From Streptomyces sp. CBMA152 (lineage in GTDB: Bacteria; Actinomycetota; Actinomycetes; Streptomycetales; Streptomycetaceae), in contig NZ_MECJ01000032.1 in NCBI RefSeq assembly GCF_014596475.1, positions 62,001-126,000 on the forward strand: a DNA stretch of 64,000 bases, given 5' to 3'. A program made the position numbers and the translations under genes. Shown here in pieces: positions 7,918 through 17,087 of this stretch. Numbering within the stretch: position 1 is the stretch's first letter; each line of letters opens with the position of its first letter. The notes beneath the pieces are model-generated. The model saw only the letters and a list, made by a program, of their open reading frames with translations. It did not search any database and had not been told where the DNA came from.

Positions 7918-8823
7918 TCACGCCGGGCGGCCCAGCTCGGCGGAGATCCTGGCCAGCCGGTCGAGCCGCACCTCCAGGGTGGGGTGGGTGGAGAAGAGGC
8001 GGGAGAGCGAGGCGCCCGCGCCGAGGGCGGGGGCGAAGTAGAAGGCGTTGAACGCGCTGGCCGTGCGCAGGTCCTTGCTGGGGATACGGGCGATGTCGCC
8101 GTCCAGCTTGGTCAGCGCCGAGGCGAGCGCGGAGGGCCGGCCGGTGAGCAGGGCGGCGGCCCGGTCGGCGGCCAGCTCCCGGTACCGCGAGAGCGCCCGG
8201 ATCAGCAGGAAGCTCAGCGCGTACACCGCCGCCGACACCACGATGACGGCCATCAGGATGGCGAACGTGTTCTGGTCGCCCCTGCGGCGGCCGCCGAACA
8301 TCTGGGAGTAGAACGCGAACCGGACGATGAGCCCGGCGATGACTCCCAGGAACGAGGCGACGGTGATCACCGCGACATCGCGGTGCGCCACATGGGACAG
8401 CTCATGCGCCAGGACCCCTTCCAACTCCTCGGGCTCCAGACGGCGCAACAGCCCGGTGGTCACACAGACCACCGCGTTGTCGGCGTTGCGGCCGGTGGCG
8501 AAGGCGTTGGGCAGATCGATGTCGGAGACGGCCACCCGGGGGACGGGCATGTCGGCCGTGGCACACAACCGATCGACGATGCCGTGCAGTTGGGGGTACT
8601 CCTCACGGGTCACCGGTCGGCCGCGCATGGCGTACAGCGCGATCCGGTCGGAGAACCAGTACTGGCAGAACAGCAGGGCGGCGGCGATGACGACGACCAG
8701 GACCGTCGACTTGAGCAGGACGAGCAGCGCGGCGACGAACGCCACGTACAGCAGTCCGAGCAGGAACACCGTGACCAGCATGCGGGCGGTCAGCTGCCGG
8801 TCGGGCTGGAAGCGGCTGCGCAT
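7918..8823 (-). CDS. htpX: HtpX-type membrane zinc metalloprotease
   Basis: 301 residues from the ATG at 8823; a second ATG at 8832 directly abuts the GAGGA ribosome site, so the downstream start with nine bases of spacing is better. Two N-terminal helices span about 15-55. The zinc motif HELSH is at 140-144 (H140, E141, H144), and two further helices follow around 155-205. The downstream glutamate ligand lies in the ELAADRAAA region. HtpX degrades damaged membrane proteins. Paired with the PspAB-like gene it forms an envelope-stress module. Confidence 0.93.
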   Translation of the reverse strand: MRSRFQPDRQLTARMLVTVFLLGLLYVAFVAALLVLLKSTVLVVVIAAALLFCQYWFSDRIALYAMRGRPVTREEYPQLHGIVDRLCATADMPVPRVAVSDIDLPNAFATGRNADNAVVCVTTGLLRRLEPEELEGVLAHELSHVAHRDVAVITVASFLGVIAGLIVRFAFYSQMFGGRRRGDQNTFAILMAVIVVSAAVYALSFLLIRALSRYRELAADRAAALLTGRPSALASALTKLDGDIARIPSKDLRTASAFNAFYFAPALGAGASLSRLFSTHPTLEVRLDRLARISAELGRPA

Positions 8824-9095
8824 GGCCGTCATTCCTCGATCGGGACGTCGTGGTCCACGGCGGGGGCCGTGCGGCCTCGGACGGGCGTGCCGGGCAGCCG
8901 ACGACGAATCTTGTCGATCATGATGTCTCCCAGGGGCCCAGGACTCTGCTCTCACTCTCCACCATGCCACTTACGGTGCCCGTAAAGGAGCGTGGCGGCG
9001 CCCGGATGACGGGGTAGGAGCTCCGACCGGACGCCGGTCGGCGTACCGTACGGGGCGCCCGTGGCGTAGCGGGTCGCGAGGGGAAGGGCTGCTTG
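8824..9095. promoter_or_regulatory. Divergent intergenic region with a small dyad
   Basis: This 272-bp spacer separates htpX from the lactate monooxygenase gene. A perfect dyad TTACGG-TGC-CCGTAA lies at 8971-8985 and could be an operator. Nothing else convincing is seen. Confidence 0.3.
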
Positions 9096-10262
9096 ATGAG
9101 TCAGTCGTTCGGCTTCTACCAGAACGAGATCTACTTCGAGGGTCTGGGCGGCGTGGTGCCGCGCTTCCCGCTCACCTACGACGAGCTGGAGTCCAGAGCC
9201 CGGGCCGCGCTCGCGCCCTCTTTGTGGTCGTACGTGGCGGGCGGCGCGGGGGACGAGCGCACCCAGCGGGTCAATGTGACGGCCTTCGAGCGCTGGGGGC
9301 TGTACCCGAGGATGTTCGTCGGGGCCGACCGGCGCGATCTGTCCGTGGAGCTGTTCGGGATGACGCTCCCGTCGCCGCTGTTCATGGCGCCGATCGGGGT
9401 CATCGGCCTGTGCGCGCAGGACGGGCACGGCGATGTGGCCACGGCCCGGGCGGCGGCCCGTACCGGTGTCCCGATGGTCGCCTCCACGCTGACCGTCGAC
9501 CCCCTGGAGGAGGTCGCCGCCGAGTTCGGCCCGACGCCGGGGTTCTTCCAGCTCTACACCCCCGCCGACCGCGACCTGGCCCAGAGCCTGGTGCACCGGG
9601 CCGAGAAGGCCGGGTTCAAGGCCATCGTGGTCACGCTCGACACCTGGGTCACCGGCTGGCGGCCCCGCGATCTGAGCATCGGCAACTTCCCGCAGCTGCG
9701 CGGCCACTGCCTGGCCAACTACACCTCCGACCCGGTCTTCCGGGCACGCCTCGATCGCACCCCGGAGGAGGACCCCCGGGCTGCCGCCCTGCACTGGGCA
9801 CAGGTCTTCGGCAACCCGCTGACCTGGGACGATCTCCCGTGGCTGCGTTCACTCACCTCGCTGCCGCTGATCGTGAAGGGCCTGTGCCACCCCGAGGACG
9901 TACGCCGTGCCAGGGACGGCGGGGTGGACGGCATCTACTGCTCCAACCACGGCGGCCGCCAGGCCAACGGCGGACTGCCCGCGCTCGACGCGCTGCCCGG
10001 CGTCGTCGAGGCCGCCGACGGGCTGCCGGTCCTGTTCGACTCCGGCGTCCGCAGCGGCACCGACGTGGTCAAGGCCGTCGCCCTCGGCGCCACGGCCGTG
10101 GGCGTCGGCCGCCCGTACGCCTACGGTCTCGCCGTCGGCGGTACGGACGGCCTCGTCCACGTCCTGCGCTCTCTCCTCGCCGAGGCGGATCTGCTGATGG
10201 CGGTCGACGGTTATCCGACGCTCGCCGACCTCACGCCCGAGGCACTGGTGCGGCTCACCTGA
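9096..10262 (+). CDS. FMN-dependent alpha-hydroxy-acid oxidase, lactate 2-monooxygenase-like
   Basis: 388 residues from the ATG at 9096 (GGGAAGGG upstream); a TTG immediately before is in frame. The whole chain is an FMN-binding TIM barrel of the (S)-2-hydroxy-acid dehydrogenase family. The signature SNHGGRQ carries the catalytic base H285, with R288 for substrate carboxylate. Further family landmarks are FQLYTPADRD, FDSGVRSGTD and the FMN phosphate site GRPYAYGL. Length and the insert around 190-230 fit lactate 2-monooxygenase (lactate to acetate and CO2) rather than the shorter lactate oxidases, but substrate is not proven. Confidence 0.85.
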   Translation: MSQSFGFYQNEIYFEGLGGVVPRFPLTYDELESRARAALAPSLWSYVAGGAGDERTQRVNVTAFERWGLYPRMFVGADRRDLSVELFGMTLPSPLFMAPIGVIGLCAQDGHGDVATARAAARTGVPMVASTLTVDPLEEVAAEFGPTPGFFQLYTPADRDLAQSLVHRAEKAGFKAIVVTLDTWVTGWRPRDLSIGNFPQLRGHCLANYTSDPVFRARLDRTPEEDPRAAALHWAQVFGNPLTWDDLPWLRSLTSLPLIVKGLCHPEDVRRARDGGVDGIYCSNHGGRQANGGLPALDALPGVVEAADGLPVLFDSGVRSGTDVVKAVALGATAVGVGRPYAYGLAVGGTDGLVHVLRSLLAEADLLMAVDGYPTLADLTPEALVRLT

Positions 10263-10266
10263 TGCC

Positions 10267-10293
10267 GGGGGGCGGGGTCGCAGCCCCGCCCCC
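10267..10293. terminator. Terminator hairpin between convergent genes
   Basis: A 10-bp GC-only stem, GGGGGCGGGG (10268-10277) with CCCCGCCCCC (10284-10293) and a 6-nt loop, sits right after the oxidase stop and before the convergent amidohydrolase stop. Confidence 0.7.
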
Positions 10294-10298
10294 GCCCA

Positions 10299-13200
10299 TC
10301 AGCTCGACGGGAAATGGGACTCGATGTCGCAGCACCCGTCCCGCCGCATCAGCCGCCCCACCGCCAGCCAGTCGTCCTCGGCGGCGGCGCGGAGCGGAGC
10401 CACGGCCGGGTGCGCGAACGAGGCCACCAACTCCTCGGTCACATACGGCACTCCGCCCCTGAGCACCGCCACCGTCCGCACCAGCGAGTCGAAGTCGGTG
10501 AACGGGTCGCCGTCCACCATCGTCAGGTCCGCGATCTTGCCCTTCTCCAGCGTGCCCAGGTCCCGGTCGACGCCGAAGAGCCGGGCCGGGAGCACGGTCG
10601 CCGTGCGCAGGGCCGCCGCCGGGGAGAGTCCGCCCCGGTGCAGTGCGCGCAGGCCGATATGGAGCGAGAGGCCGACCGGGACGATCGGTGCGTCCGTGCC
10701 GAGGGCGACGATTCCTCCGGCCGCCAGGACCCGGCGGTACACATCGGTCTCGGTGCGCAGGGTGGCCAGTTGGGCCGGGGTCGGTGCCACGGACGCCGAC
10801 TGCTTGACCACCGCCACGTCCCACGGCGGCATCACCACGGTGACCCGGGGGTCCTCGGCGAGCTTGGGGTCGGCGCCGATCAGCGGTACGGAGGTGAACG
10901 GTGTGGCGATGAGCGAGAAGTCGACAGCTCGGGCGGTGTAGGTCTCCACCACATCGGCGTAGGCACGTCCGGTCGCGCTGGTGGCATGCCCGAACTCGGC
11001 GCGCTGGGTCGCTTGCAGATGGGTCGTCAGATCCTGGCCGCTCTGCACGCCGGGCGAGAGCAGATGGCTGCCCGAGCGCACCCCGAGCCGCTCGTGCGCG
11101 AACCGGGCAGCCTGCTCCATCACCCAACTGGGCGCCCGTACATAGGTCTTGACGAAATCCCAGTCGAGCGCGGCGCCGCGTTCGAGGGAGCGCCGCAGCC
11201 CGTCCTCGGTGCGGTGGGCGCGGCCCATGCTGTAGGCGACGCGGGAGCCGTCGAGCAGTTCGCCGGTGGTGAGCAGCCGGGGCCCGGCGAGCTCCCCGGC
11301 CGCCACCGCCTCGCGGATGCGTGCCTGCTCGTAGGCGAACCCGCCGAGCGAGACGGCGGTGGTGATCCCGTAGGTGAGCTGCCCGACGGTCTGCCGCCCA
11401 CCGTAGGTGCTCTGCCACGGGTGGGTGTGCGTGTCCCACAGGCCCGGGATGACCGTACGGTGCGAGGCGTCGATCAGCCGCTGCGCCCCGCGCCTGCGGT
11501 GCGGCTCGACGGCCGCGATACGCCCGTCCCGGACGACGATGTCCACGTCGTCGTGCACGCTCTCGCCCGTGCCGTCCCACAGCCGTCCGGCGTGCACCAC
11601 CGTGTCGGCGGGCGCGGGCCGCCGCCGCTCCAGGGGTACGCGGACGGTACGGGCCGGGCCGCCGTCGACGCCGATGAGCCGCAGCCGGTCGGCGGACAGA
11701 TAGAGGAGTGTCTTCGAGTCGCCCGACCAGGACGGGTGGTCGGCCGGTTCGGTCGTCAGGGTGCGCGGCGGGCCCTGCGGGGTGCCGTCGGGGGCGACGG
11801 GCAGCAGGCACAGCGCGGACTCGACGATCACCGCCATCCAGCGTCCGTCGGGCGACCAGACAGGTCCGGAGTCATAGCGGTCGGAGATGGAGACATGGGG
11901 CGCCACCGCGTGCAGCCGGTCGGCGCCGGTCGTGGTGTCGACGACCCGGATCAGGTTGTAGCCCTCGCGGAAGCGCAGGTTGAGCCGGTTGCGGTCGCAG
12001 AGCGCGAGGTAGCGGCCGTCCGGCGACCAGCTGGGCCGCCCGGGCAGCCCGCCCGCGCCCATGGCCGCCACCAGCACGCGTTCGGTGCCCGCCGCCAGAT
12101 CCCGTACGACGAGCCGGCCCGCCATGTCGAGGCACGCGAGCCGCTTCCCGTCGGGCGAAAGGGCGGGGTGGACCCGTCCGCCCGTAGCCAACGCCGTTTC
12201 ATCTCCCGTGGCCAGATCTCGCCGGTACACACCGAGCAGCCCGTCGCGGTCGTCCGCGTACAGCAGGGAATGTCCGTCTCGCGACCAGACCGGCGCGAGC
12301 AGATAGCGGGTGGACTCGCCTCGACGAATCCGCTCGGGCGGGCGGCCTCCCGAAGTGTCCGCCAGCCAGAGCGAGTTGAGCGCGGCGAAGGCGACGCGCT
12401 TCCCGTCGGGCGAGAGCGCGGGCAGATGAATGCCCCGCACCGGGCGCACCCGCCCGTCGCCGAGGTCGTACTCCTTGACCCGGTAGCGCGGGCGCTGAAC
12501 CGGAAGCACGCCCTCGAATTCGACCCGCTCCGTCTCCCCCGGCTTCTCGGGGCGTACGAGGGTGAATCGGCCGTCCACGGTGAGCAGCAGTTCCCCGGCC
12601 GCCGTCCAGCGCGGCGGCACCGGGGCCACGTCTCCGGCGACCGGAACGGCCTTGCCGTCGACGACGAGAACGCAGGAGGCGTTGGGCGCCGCGGTGGTCC
12701 GCAGATAGGCGAGCCGCCGCCCGTCCTGCGCGAGCGCCGGGGTCATGACCTGCGCGGCCTCGGTCTCGGTGTACTCGACGACGACCGGCCCCGCTCCTCG
12801 GGCCGGGACGGCGGCGACGGTCCGCGCCTCAAGACCGGGCCCGGTCGGCGTGGTGACGGCCCGCGCGCGGACGAACAGAATCCGCTTCCCGTCCGGCGAC
12901 CAGGTGGGGTCGAAGTCCTCCCACGCGCCGTCCTGCAACGGCCCGTCCTGCCCGGGAAGCCCGGTGAGCCGGGTCAGTTCGCCGCTCCGCAGATCCAGTA
13001 CGTGGATACGGTACGGGCCGCCCGTCACCGGGTCGCCGCCGCGCTCGGAGGCGAACGCGATCCGGGTCCCGTCGGGCGACCAGGCCGGACCCCGGTCGTC
13101 CCAGGGCCCCTCGGTGCGGCGGCGTACGTCCGACCCGTCCGGGCGCATGGTCCACACGTGATAGCCGCCGCCCTCGTACGCGCCGAAAGCGATCAGTGTG

Positions 13201-13508
13201 CCGTCCGGGGAGTACACGGGCCGGTTCGGCTCCAGGGCCGCCGGGGTGAGGGGAACGGCCTTGCCACCACCGCGCGGCAGCGACCACAGGACGCTCTGGA
13301 TCTCGACGATCAGCCGGTCCCCGGCGGGCGAGAGGGTCGCCGACCCGTTGGTGGCCTCGGTGAAGGTCAGCGCGGGCCCGGTGCGTGTCCTGGCCAGGGC
13401 CGGCGCCGGGACCGATCCGATGGCGGTGGCGGCCCCGGCCACTCCTGCGGCGGCGAGCAGTTGACGACGGGAGAGGGAGAACGCGGCGGCGCTCCGATCA
13501 CGATCCAT
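10299..13508 (-). CDS. Tat-exported TolB-propeller/amidohydrolase fusion protein
   Basis: 1069 residues. The N-terminus has a twin-arginine signal (SRRQLLAAAGVAGAATAIG, residues 13-31) ending near PAPALA. Residues about 45-620 form repeated PD40/TolB propeller blades; the motif SPDGxRxxF recurs many times (for example YSPDGTLIAFGAYEGG and WSPDGTRIAFASERGG). Residues about 640-1020 are a metal-dependent amidohydrolase: VVHAGRLWDGTG starts the composite domain, DTHTHPW gives the HxH ligands, and LGTDAPI the final aspartate. Such fusions are known in bacteria, often annotated as secreted imidazolonepropionase- or prolidase-like hydrolases. The substrate is unknown. Confidence 0.9.
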   Translation of the reverse strand: MDRDRSAAAFSLSRRQLLAAAGVAGAATAIGSVPAPALARTRTGPALTFTEATNGSATLSPAGDRLIVEIQSVLWSLPRGGGKAVPLTPAALEPNRPVYSPDGTLIAFGAYEGGGYHVWTMRPDGSDVRRRTEGPWDDRGPAWSPDGTRIAFASERGGDPVTGGPYRIHVLDLRSGELTRLTGLPGQDGPLQDGAWEDFDPTWSPDGKRILFVRARAVTTPTGPGLEARTVAAVPARGAGPVVVEYTETEAAQVMTPALAQDGRRLAYLRTTAAPNASCVLVVDGKAVPVAGDVAPVPPRWTAAGELLLTVDGRFTLVRPEKPGETERVEFEGVLPVQRPRYRVKEYDLGDGRVRPVRGIHLPALSPDGKRVAFAALNSLWLADTSGGRPPERIRRGESTRYLLAPVWSRDGHSLLYADDRDGLLGVYRRDLATGDETALATGGRVHPALSPDGKRLACLDMAGRLVVRDLAAGTERVLVAAMGAGGLPGRPSWSPDGRYLALCDRNRLNLRFREGYNLIRVVDTTTGADRLHAVAPHVSISDRYDSGPVWSPDGRWMAVIVESALCLLPVAPDGTPQGPPRTLTTEPADHPSWSGDSKTLLYLSADRLRLIGVDGGPARTVRVPLERRRPAPADTVVHAGRLWDGTGESVHDDVDIVVRDGRIAAVEPHRRRGAQRLIDASHRTVIPGLWDTHTHPWQSTYGGRQTVGQLTYGITTAVSLGGFAYEQARIREAVAAGELAGPRLLTTGELLDGSRVAYSMGRAHRTEDGLRRSLERGAALDWDFVKTYVRAPSWVMEQAARFAHERLGVRSGSHLLSPGVQSGQDLTTHLQATQRAEFGHATSATGRAYADVVETYTARAVDFSLIATPFTSVPLIGADPKLAEDPRVTVVMPPWDVAVVKQSASVAPTPAQLATLRTETDVYRRVLAAGGIVALGTDAPIVPVGLSLHIGLRALHRGGLSPAAALRTATVLPARLFGVDRDLGTLEKGKIADLTMVDGDPFTDFDSLVRTVAVLRGGVPYVTEELVASFAHPAVAPLRAAAEDDWLAVGRLMRRDGCCDIESHFPSS

Positions 13509-13673
13509 AACGCCTTACGCTGGCGTACCTCACGGCACATCAGCAACCCTACGATTCCGGCCAAATGGGTAGTGCGGTCGCTCGTCCGCGGATCGTGCCG
13601 GGTTGCTCGCGCCCACGCGGCGGAGCCGCACGATGACACAGCCCCCACCGGCCCGCAGTCGCCTACCCAGCGC

Positions 13674-14822
13674 TCACACCGCGGCCGCGTACCGCCAGAA
13701 GTCCCGCATCACCGGCGTCGGCGTCGGCCCCGACGACTCCAGCTGGGTGAGCAGCACGGCCACCATCCCCGCGGACGGGACGACATGCGCGGCCGTCCCG
13801 GTCCCGCCGACCCACCCGTAACGCCCCGGCACGTTCCACGACTCGACCGCCTCGACATCCACCGAGCCCCCGAACCCCCAGCCCTGCCCCTCCAGGAACA
13901 ACGTGCTCTCCGAGCGCTGGGACGGGCTCAGATGGTCGGTCATCATCTGCCGCACCGACTCGGGCGACAACAGACGACACCCACCCACGGTCCCCTCCCC
14001 CAGCAGCATCCTCCCGAACGCGTACACGTCGTCGACGGTCGACACCAACCCACCCGAGCCGGACGGGAACGGCGGCACCGTGCTCCACTGCCCGTCCGGG
14101 GCATCGACGAGTTCCAGACCACCGCCCTCCGCCACGCGGTAGTACCCGGCGAACCGGTCCAGCTTCCCGGGCGGCACGGCGAATCCCGTATCGCTCATGC
14201 CCAGCGGCTCGAAGATCCGCTCCGCGAGGAAGTCCGGCAGCGAACGACCCGAGACCCGAGCCACCAGCACGCCCTGGATGTCGGAGCACGCGTTGTAGAG
14301 CCAGGCCTCGCCGGGCTGGTGCACCATCGGGATACGGGAGAGCGCCGCCATCCACTCGTCCGGTGCCGCCACGAGCTGCGGCTGCGGCGGCCCCTGCCGC
14401 AGCTCGCTGAAGAGCGGCCCGACCGCGGGCAGCGAGAAGTCGGACGGAAAGCCGTACCCGGCGCGGAAGGTGAGCAGATCGGCCACCGTGATGGGCCGCA
14501 CCGCCGGGACGACGTCGTCGAGCGGGCTGCTCGGCGTACGGACCACGGAAGGCGCGGCCAGCTCCGGCAGCCACCGCGCCACCGGGTCGTCCAGTGCGAT
14601 CCGCCCGTCGTCGACCAGCATCATCACGGCCGCGGCGACAACGGGCTTGGTGAGCGAGGCGATCCGGAAGATCGTCTCCCGGCGCATCGGCGTGGTGCCC
14701 TCGGCGTCGGCCGAGCCGACGGCCTCCACCTCGACCCGGTCGCCACGGGCCACCAGGCCCACCGCGCCCGGCGCCGAGCCGTCACCGACGTTCGTCTTGA
14801 GGACGGTGTGCAGGCTGGTCAT
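13674..14822 (-). CDS. Serine hydrolase of the beta-lactamase/esterase fold
   Basis: 382 residues without a signal peptide, so probably cytoplasmic. The class C-like SxxK motif is S56-L-T-K59 in IASLTKPV, where S56 is the nucleophile. A YN pair in WLYNACSDIQGVL replaces the usual YxN region, and a GGTGTAAHV motif near the C-terminus corresponds to the KTG-like strand. Members include esterases, D-aminopeptidases and non-drug-hydrolysing relatives, so antibiotic resistance should not be assumed. It is divergent from an alpha/beta hydrolase with a striking palindrome between them. Confidence 0.88.
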   Translation of the reverse strand: MTSLHTVLKTNVGDGSAPGAVGLVARGDRVEVEAVGSADAEGTTPMRRETIFRIASLTKPVVAAAVMMLVDDGRIALDDPVARWLPELAAPSVVRTPSSPLDDVVPAVRPITVADLLTFRAGYGFPSDFSLPAVGPLFSELRQGPPQPQLVAAPDEWMAALSRIPMVHQPGEAWLYNACSDIQGVLVARVSGRSLPDFLAERIFEPLGMSDTGFAVPPGKLDRFAGYYRVAEGGGLELVDAPDGQWSTVPPFPSGSGGLVSTVDDVYAFGRMLLGEGTVGGCRLLSPESVRQMMTDHLSPSQRSESTLFLEGQGWGFGGSVDVEAVESWNVPGRYGWVGGTGTAAHVVPSAGMVAVLLTQLESSGPTPTPVMRDFWRYAAAV

Positions 14823-14876
14823 CGGTCCACCTTCGCTGTGCGGTCAGTGCGGTTGAAAGGGAGACTCCGGGCGCCG

Positions 14877-14910
14877 GGGAAAATCATCGGCGAAACGCGA
14901 TGATTTTCCC
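14877..14910. promoter_or_regulatory. 13-bp perfect palindrome between divergent hydrolases
   Basis: GGGAAAATCATCG (14877-14889) and its exact reverse complement (14898-14910) are separated by GCGAAACG. The site lies between the beta-lactamase-fold gene (start 14822) and the alpha/beta hydrolase (start 14933), a good place for a dimeric repressor of the TetR or MarR kind. No cognate regulator gene is adjacent. Confidence 0.65.
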
Positions 14911-14932
14911 GGCGGAACGCGGTCCATCCCGC

Positions 14933-15727
14933 ATGGACGACACGTACGAAACCACAACGACCCACTCCCCGGACGGCACCCCCATCGCCTACGACCGGCT
15001 GGGTGAGGGCCCGCCCGTGATCCTCATCGGCGGCGCCTTCTGCACCCGCGAGACTCATCGGGAGCTCGCCCGGCTGCTGGCCCCGCGTTTCACCGTCCTC
15101 AACTACGACCGGCGCGGCCGAGGCGGAAGCGGCGACACGCTCCCGTACGCCGTCGCCCGCGAGGTCGAGGACCTGGCCGCGCTCATCGCCGAGGCGGGCG
15201 GCACGGCGAGCCTGTACGGGCTCTCCTCGGGCGGCGCGCTGGCCCTGGAGGCGGCGGCGAGCGGGCTGCCGGTGACGGCGGTCGCCGTGTACGAGCCGCC
15301 GTTCGCGCTGGCGGCCGAGCGGCGCGCCGGGAACATCGCGTACGCGACCCGGCTCAGGGAACTGCTCGCCGCCGACCTCCGCGCGGACGCCGTGGAGTTG
15401 TTCATGACCCGGGTCGGTGCGCCCCCGGAGCAGATCGCCCAGGCCAGGCAGTCGCCGATGTGGCCGGGCATGGAGTCCGTGGCGCACACGCTCGCGTACG
15501 AGAACGCCGTGCTCGGCGACGCCGCGCTGCCCGTGGAACGGCTGGCCGCGATCACCGCGCCGGTGCTCGCGATCGCGGGCGGGGCCAGCCCCGAGTGGCT
15601 GCGCTCCCCGGCTGCCGCGGTGGCCGAGGCCGTGCCGGACGGTCGCACACTGACCCTGCCGGGCCAGACGCACCAGTTCTCGGCCGAGGTGCTTGCGCCG
15701 GTGCTGCGGGAGTTCTTCGGCGGGTGA
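14933..15727 (+). CDS. Alpha/beta hydrolase
   Basis: 264 residues from the ATG at 14933 (MDDTYETTTTHSPDG). A longer start at 14900 lies inside the palindrome and is less likely. The fold is visible as SPDGTPIAYDRLG, the oxyanion strand VILIGGAF, the nucleophile elbow GLSSGGAL with the serine, an acid in the late VLAIAGGASPEW region, and the C-terminal histidine in LPGQTHQFS. It resembles small esterases and haloperoxidase-like hydrolases of Streptomyces. No clear Shine-Dalgarno is seen, so the exact start is moderately sure. Confidence 0.85.
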   Translation: MDDTYETTTTHSPDGTPIAYDRLGEGPPVILIGGAFCTRETHRELARLLAPRFTVLNYDRRGRGGSGDTLPYAVAREVEDLAALIAEAGGTASLYGLSSGGALALEAAASGLPVTAVAVYEPPFALAAERRAGNIAYATRLRELLAADLRADAVELFMTRVGAPPEQIAQARQSPMWPGMESVAHTLAYENAVLGDAALPVERLAAITAPVLAIAGGASPEWLRSPAAAVAEAVPDGRTLTLPGQTHQFSAEVLAPVLREFFGG

Positions 15728-15738
15728 CCTGACATCGA

Positions 15739-15774
15739 GAGGGGTGCCCCCGGGCCGGTCCGGGGGCACCCCTC
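15739..15774. terminator. Bidirectional terminator
   Basis: Perfect 15-bp arms (15739-15753 and 15760-15774) with a 6-nt loop GCCGGT sit between the convergent hydrolase and AraC-type genes. Confidence 0.85.
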
Positions 15775-15789
15775 GTTCACGTACGGTCG

Positions 15790-16677
15790 TCAGCGGTTGA
15801 AGACGCTCGTGCGGCCCCCTTCGACTGCGGCCGTGCCGTCCAGGGCGGTCTGGTTGGCCAGTCCGCACAGCTGTGCGGGGGTCAGGCCCGCCAACGCCTT
15901 GAAGTCACGGTTGAGATGGGCCTGGTCGTAGTAGCCGCACGCGGCCGCGAGTTCGGCGAGCGAGGCGTGCGAGCCGTACGGCAGCGTGAGCGCGTGCTGG
16001 AACCGCAGGATGCGCGCGACGGACTGGAGCGGCAGTCCGATCTGCTCCCGGAACAGCACCTGGAGTCTGCGCTCGCCCCGGCCGGTGGCGCCGGCCAGTT
16101 CGCCGAGCGTCATCCCGCCGTGCCGTGCGCTGAGTCTGCTCCACGCCTCGGCCACCACGGGCGACGGCTCCGGGCCGTCGGCCAACAGCCGTGCCAGGGC
16201 GTCGTCGACGACCTCCCAGCGCGCCTCCCAGTCCGGCGCGGCGGCGAGCCGTTCGGTCAGCCGCTGCGTCCACCGCTTGCCCACCAGCTCGTCGGGGTGC
16301 ACGGTCTCGTTCGCCAGGTTGTGCATCGATATGCCGAGACACATATAGGCGCCCAACGGCGTGAAATCCACCTCGACCGCCTGCCCGGCGCCGCGATAGC
16401 CGCCGAGGACGGGCGAGGTCCGCAGGCCCCCGACCATCGCGTGCCAGGCTCCGGTTCCGCCCGTGGACCCCTTCTCACCGGCGTCGTACAGATGCAGCGG
16501 GTCTCCCCAGCCGACGATCATCGTCACCGTCGCGGCGGGCAGCGTCAGCCGGGCCGGCATTCCTCCCGGTGTGCGCCTGCCTCGGTATTTCACCACCTGA
16601 CCCCGCAACCAGTCAGGTGCCGCCCGTTCCACACTCTCCCCTCGCTCTTCGGTATTCAAGGATGCTTTGGCCTCCAC
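15790..16677 (-). CDS. AraC-family transcriptional regulator
   Basis: About 295 residues from a GTG at 16677 preceded by GAGAGG; another GTG at 16632 also has a purine-rich leader, so the start is not certain. The C-terminal AraC double helix-turn-helix is clear: GMTLGELAGATGRGERRLQVLFREQIGLP, then ASLAELAAACGYYDQAHLNRDFKALAGLTPAQL. The N-terminal region contains the DUF6597-like sensor type seen in many Streptomyces AraC proteins. It is divergent from the phosphatase gene at 17088 across a long spacer with a large hairpin. The target is unknown. Confidence 0.9.
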   Translation of the reverse strand: MEAKASLNTEERGESVERAAPDWLRGQVVKYRGRRTPGGMPARLTLPAATVTMIVGWGDPLHLYDAGEKGSTGGTGAWHAMVGGLRTSPVLGGYRGAGQAVEVDFTPLGAYMCLGISMHNLANETVHPDELVGKRWTQRLTERLAAAPDWEARWEVVDDALARLLADGPEPSPVVAEAWSRLSARHGGMTLGELAGATGRGERRLQVLFREQIGLPLQSVARILRFQHALTLPYGSHASLAELAAACGYYDQAHLNRDFKALAGLTPAQLCGLANQTALDGTAAVEGGRTSVFNR

Positions 16678-17087
16678 CTGCAACCCTCTCCTCACCCTGC
16701 GCGTGTGCCGCCGACCGGAATCCGGAAGGACAGTGCGCCTTCTTACAAGACCAGCGGTCGGCCTCGGGAGCAGTCTGTGACGGCAGAGGTGGTCAAGGCC
16801 AGGACAAGACAGCGGGCCTGGCTCGATATCGGCCACCGAACGGCCATTGCCGCATATGAGTACGGCGATCGGCCGATCGAGCGGGGGAGGCGGGACGGCC
16901 CTGGGGGGAGCCGGGCCGTCGCGGTCCGGTTTCCTGCTGTCGCCCGCCCACGGGGGTGGCGGGTGACAGCAGGGAACCGGACCGGAACCCGCGCCCCGGC
17001 CGATGGCGGAAACGGAACCGGACCGGCGGATGCCGACGTCCTTCCGGACATCCGCACGATCATGAACGCCGCCGGAGGACCGCCGAC
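16678..17087. other. 410-bp divergent intergenic region with a large hairpin
   Basis: No convincing gene is seen. A GTG at 16778 has a GGGAG six bases upstream and opens a frame reading VTAEVVKARTRQRAWLDIGH, but it runs through the hairpin and past the phosphatase start, so it is at most a remnant. The hairpin at 16923-16983 is listed separately. Confidence 0.4.
16923..16983. repeat. Long imperfect hairpin, about 28-bp stem
   Basis: The arm beginning GGTCCGGTTTCCTGCTGTC pairs with the arm ending GACAGCAGGGAACCGGACC with only two or three mismatches and a short G-rich loop. It resembles a terminator, but no annotated gene ends here: it lies between two divergent genes. It could end a small RNA or act as a leader structure for the phosphatase gene. 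Confidence 0.6.

Noticed and set aside
13674..14822. A true class C beta-lactamase for resistance
   Set aside because: The protein lacks a signal peptide and the YxN motif is altered, so an esterase-like hydrolase is more likely.
10314..14903. A 1529-codon open frame antisense to the amidohydrolase and serine hydrolase genes
   Set aside because: It is low-complexity Arg/Gly/Pro-rich and the opposite strand encodes two recognisable proteins; this is the usual GC-rich shadow frame.
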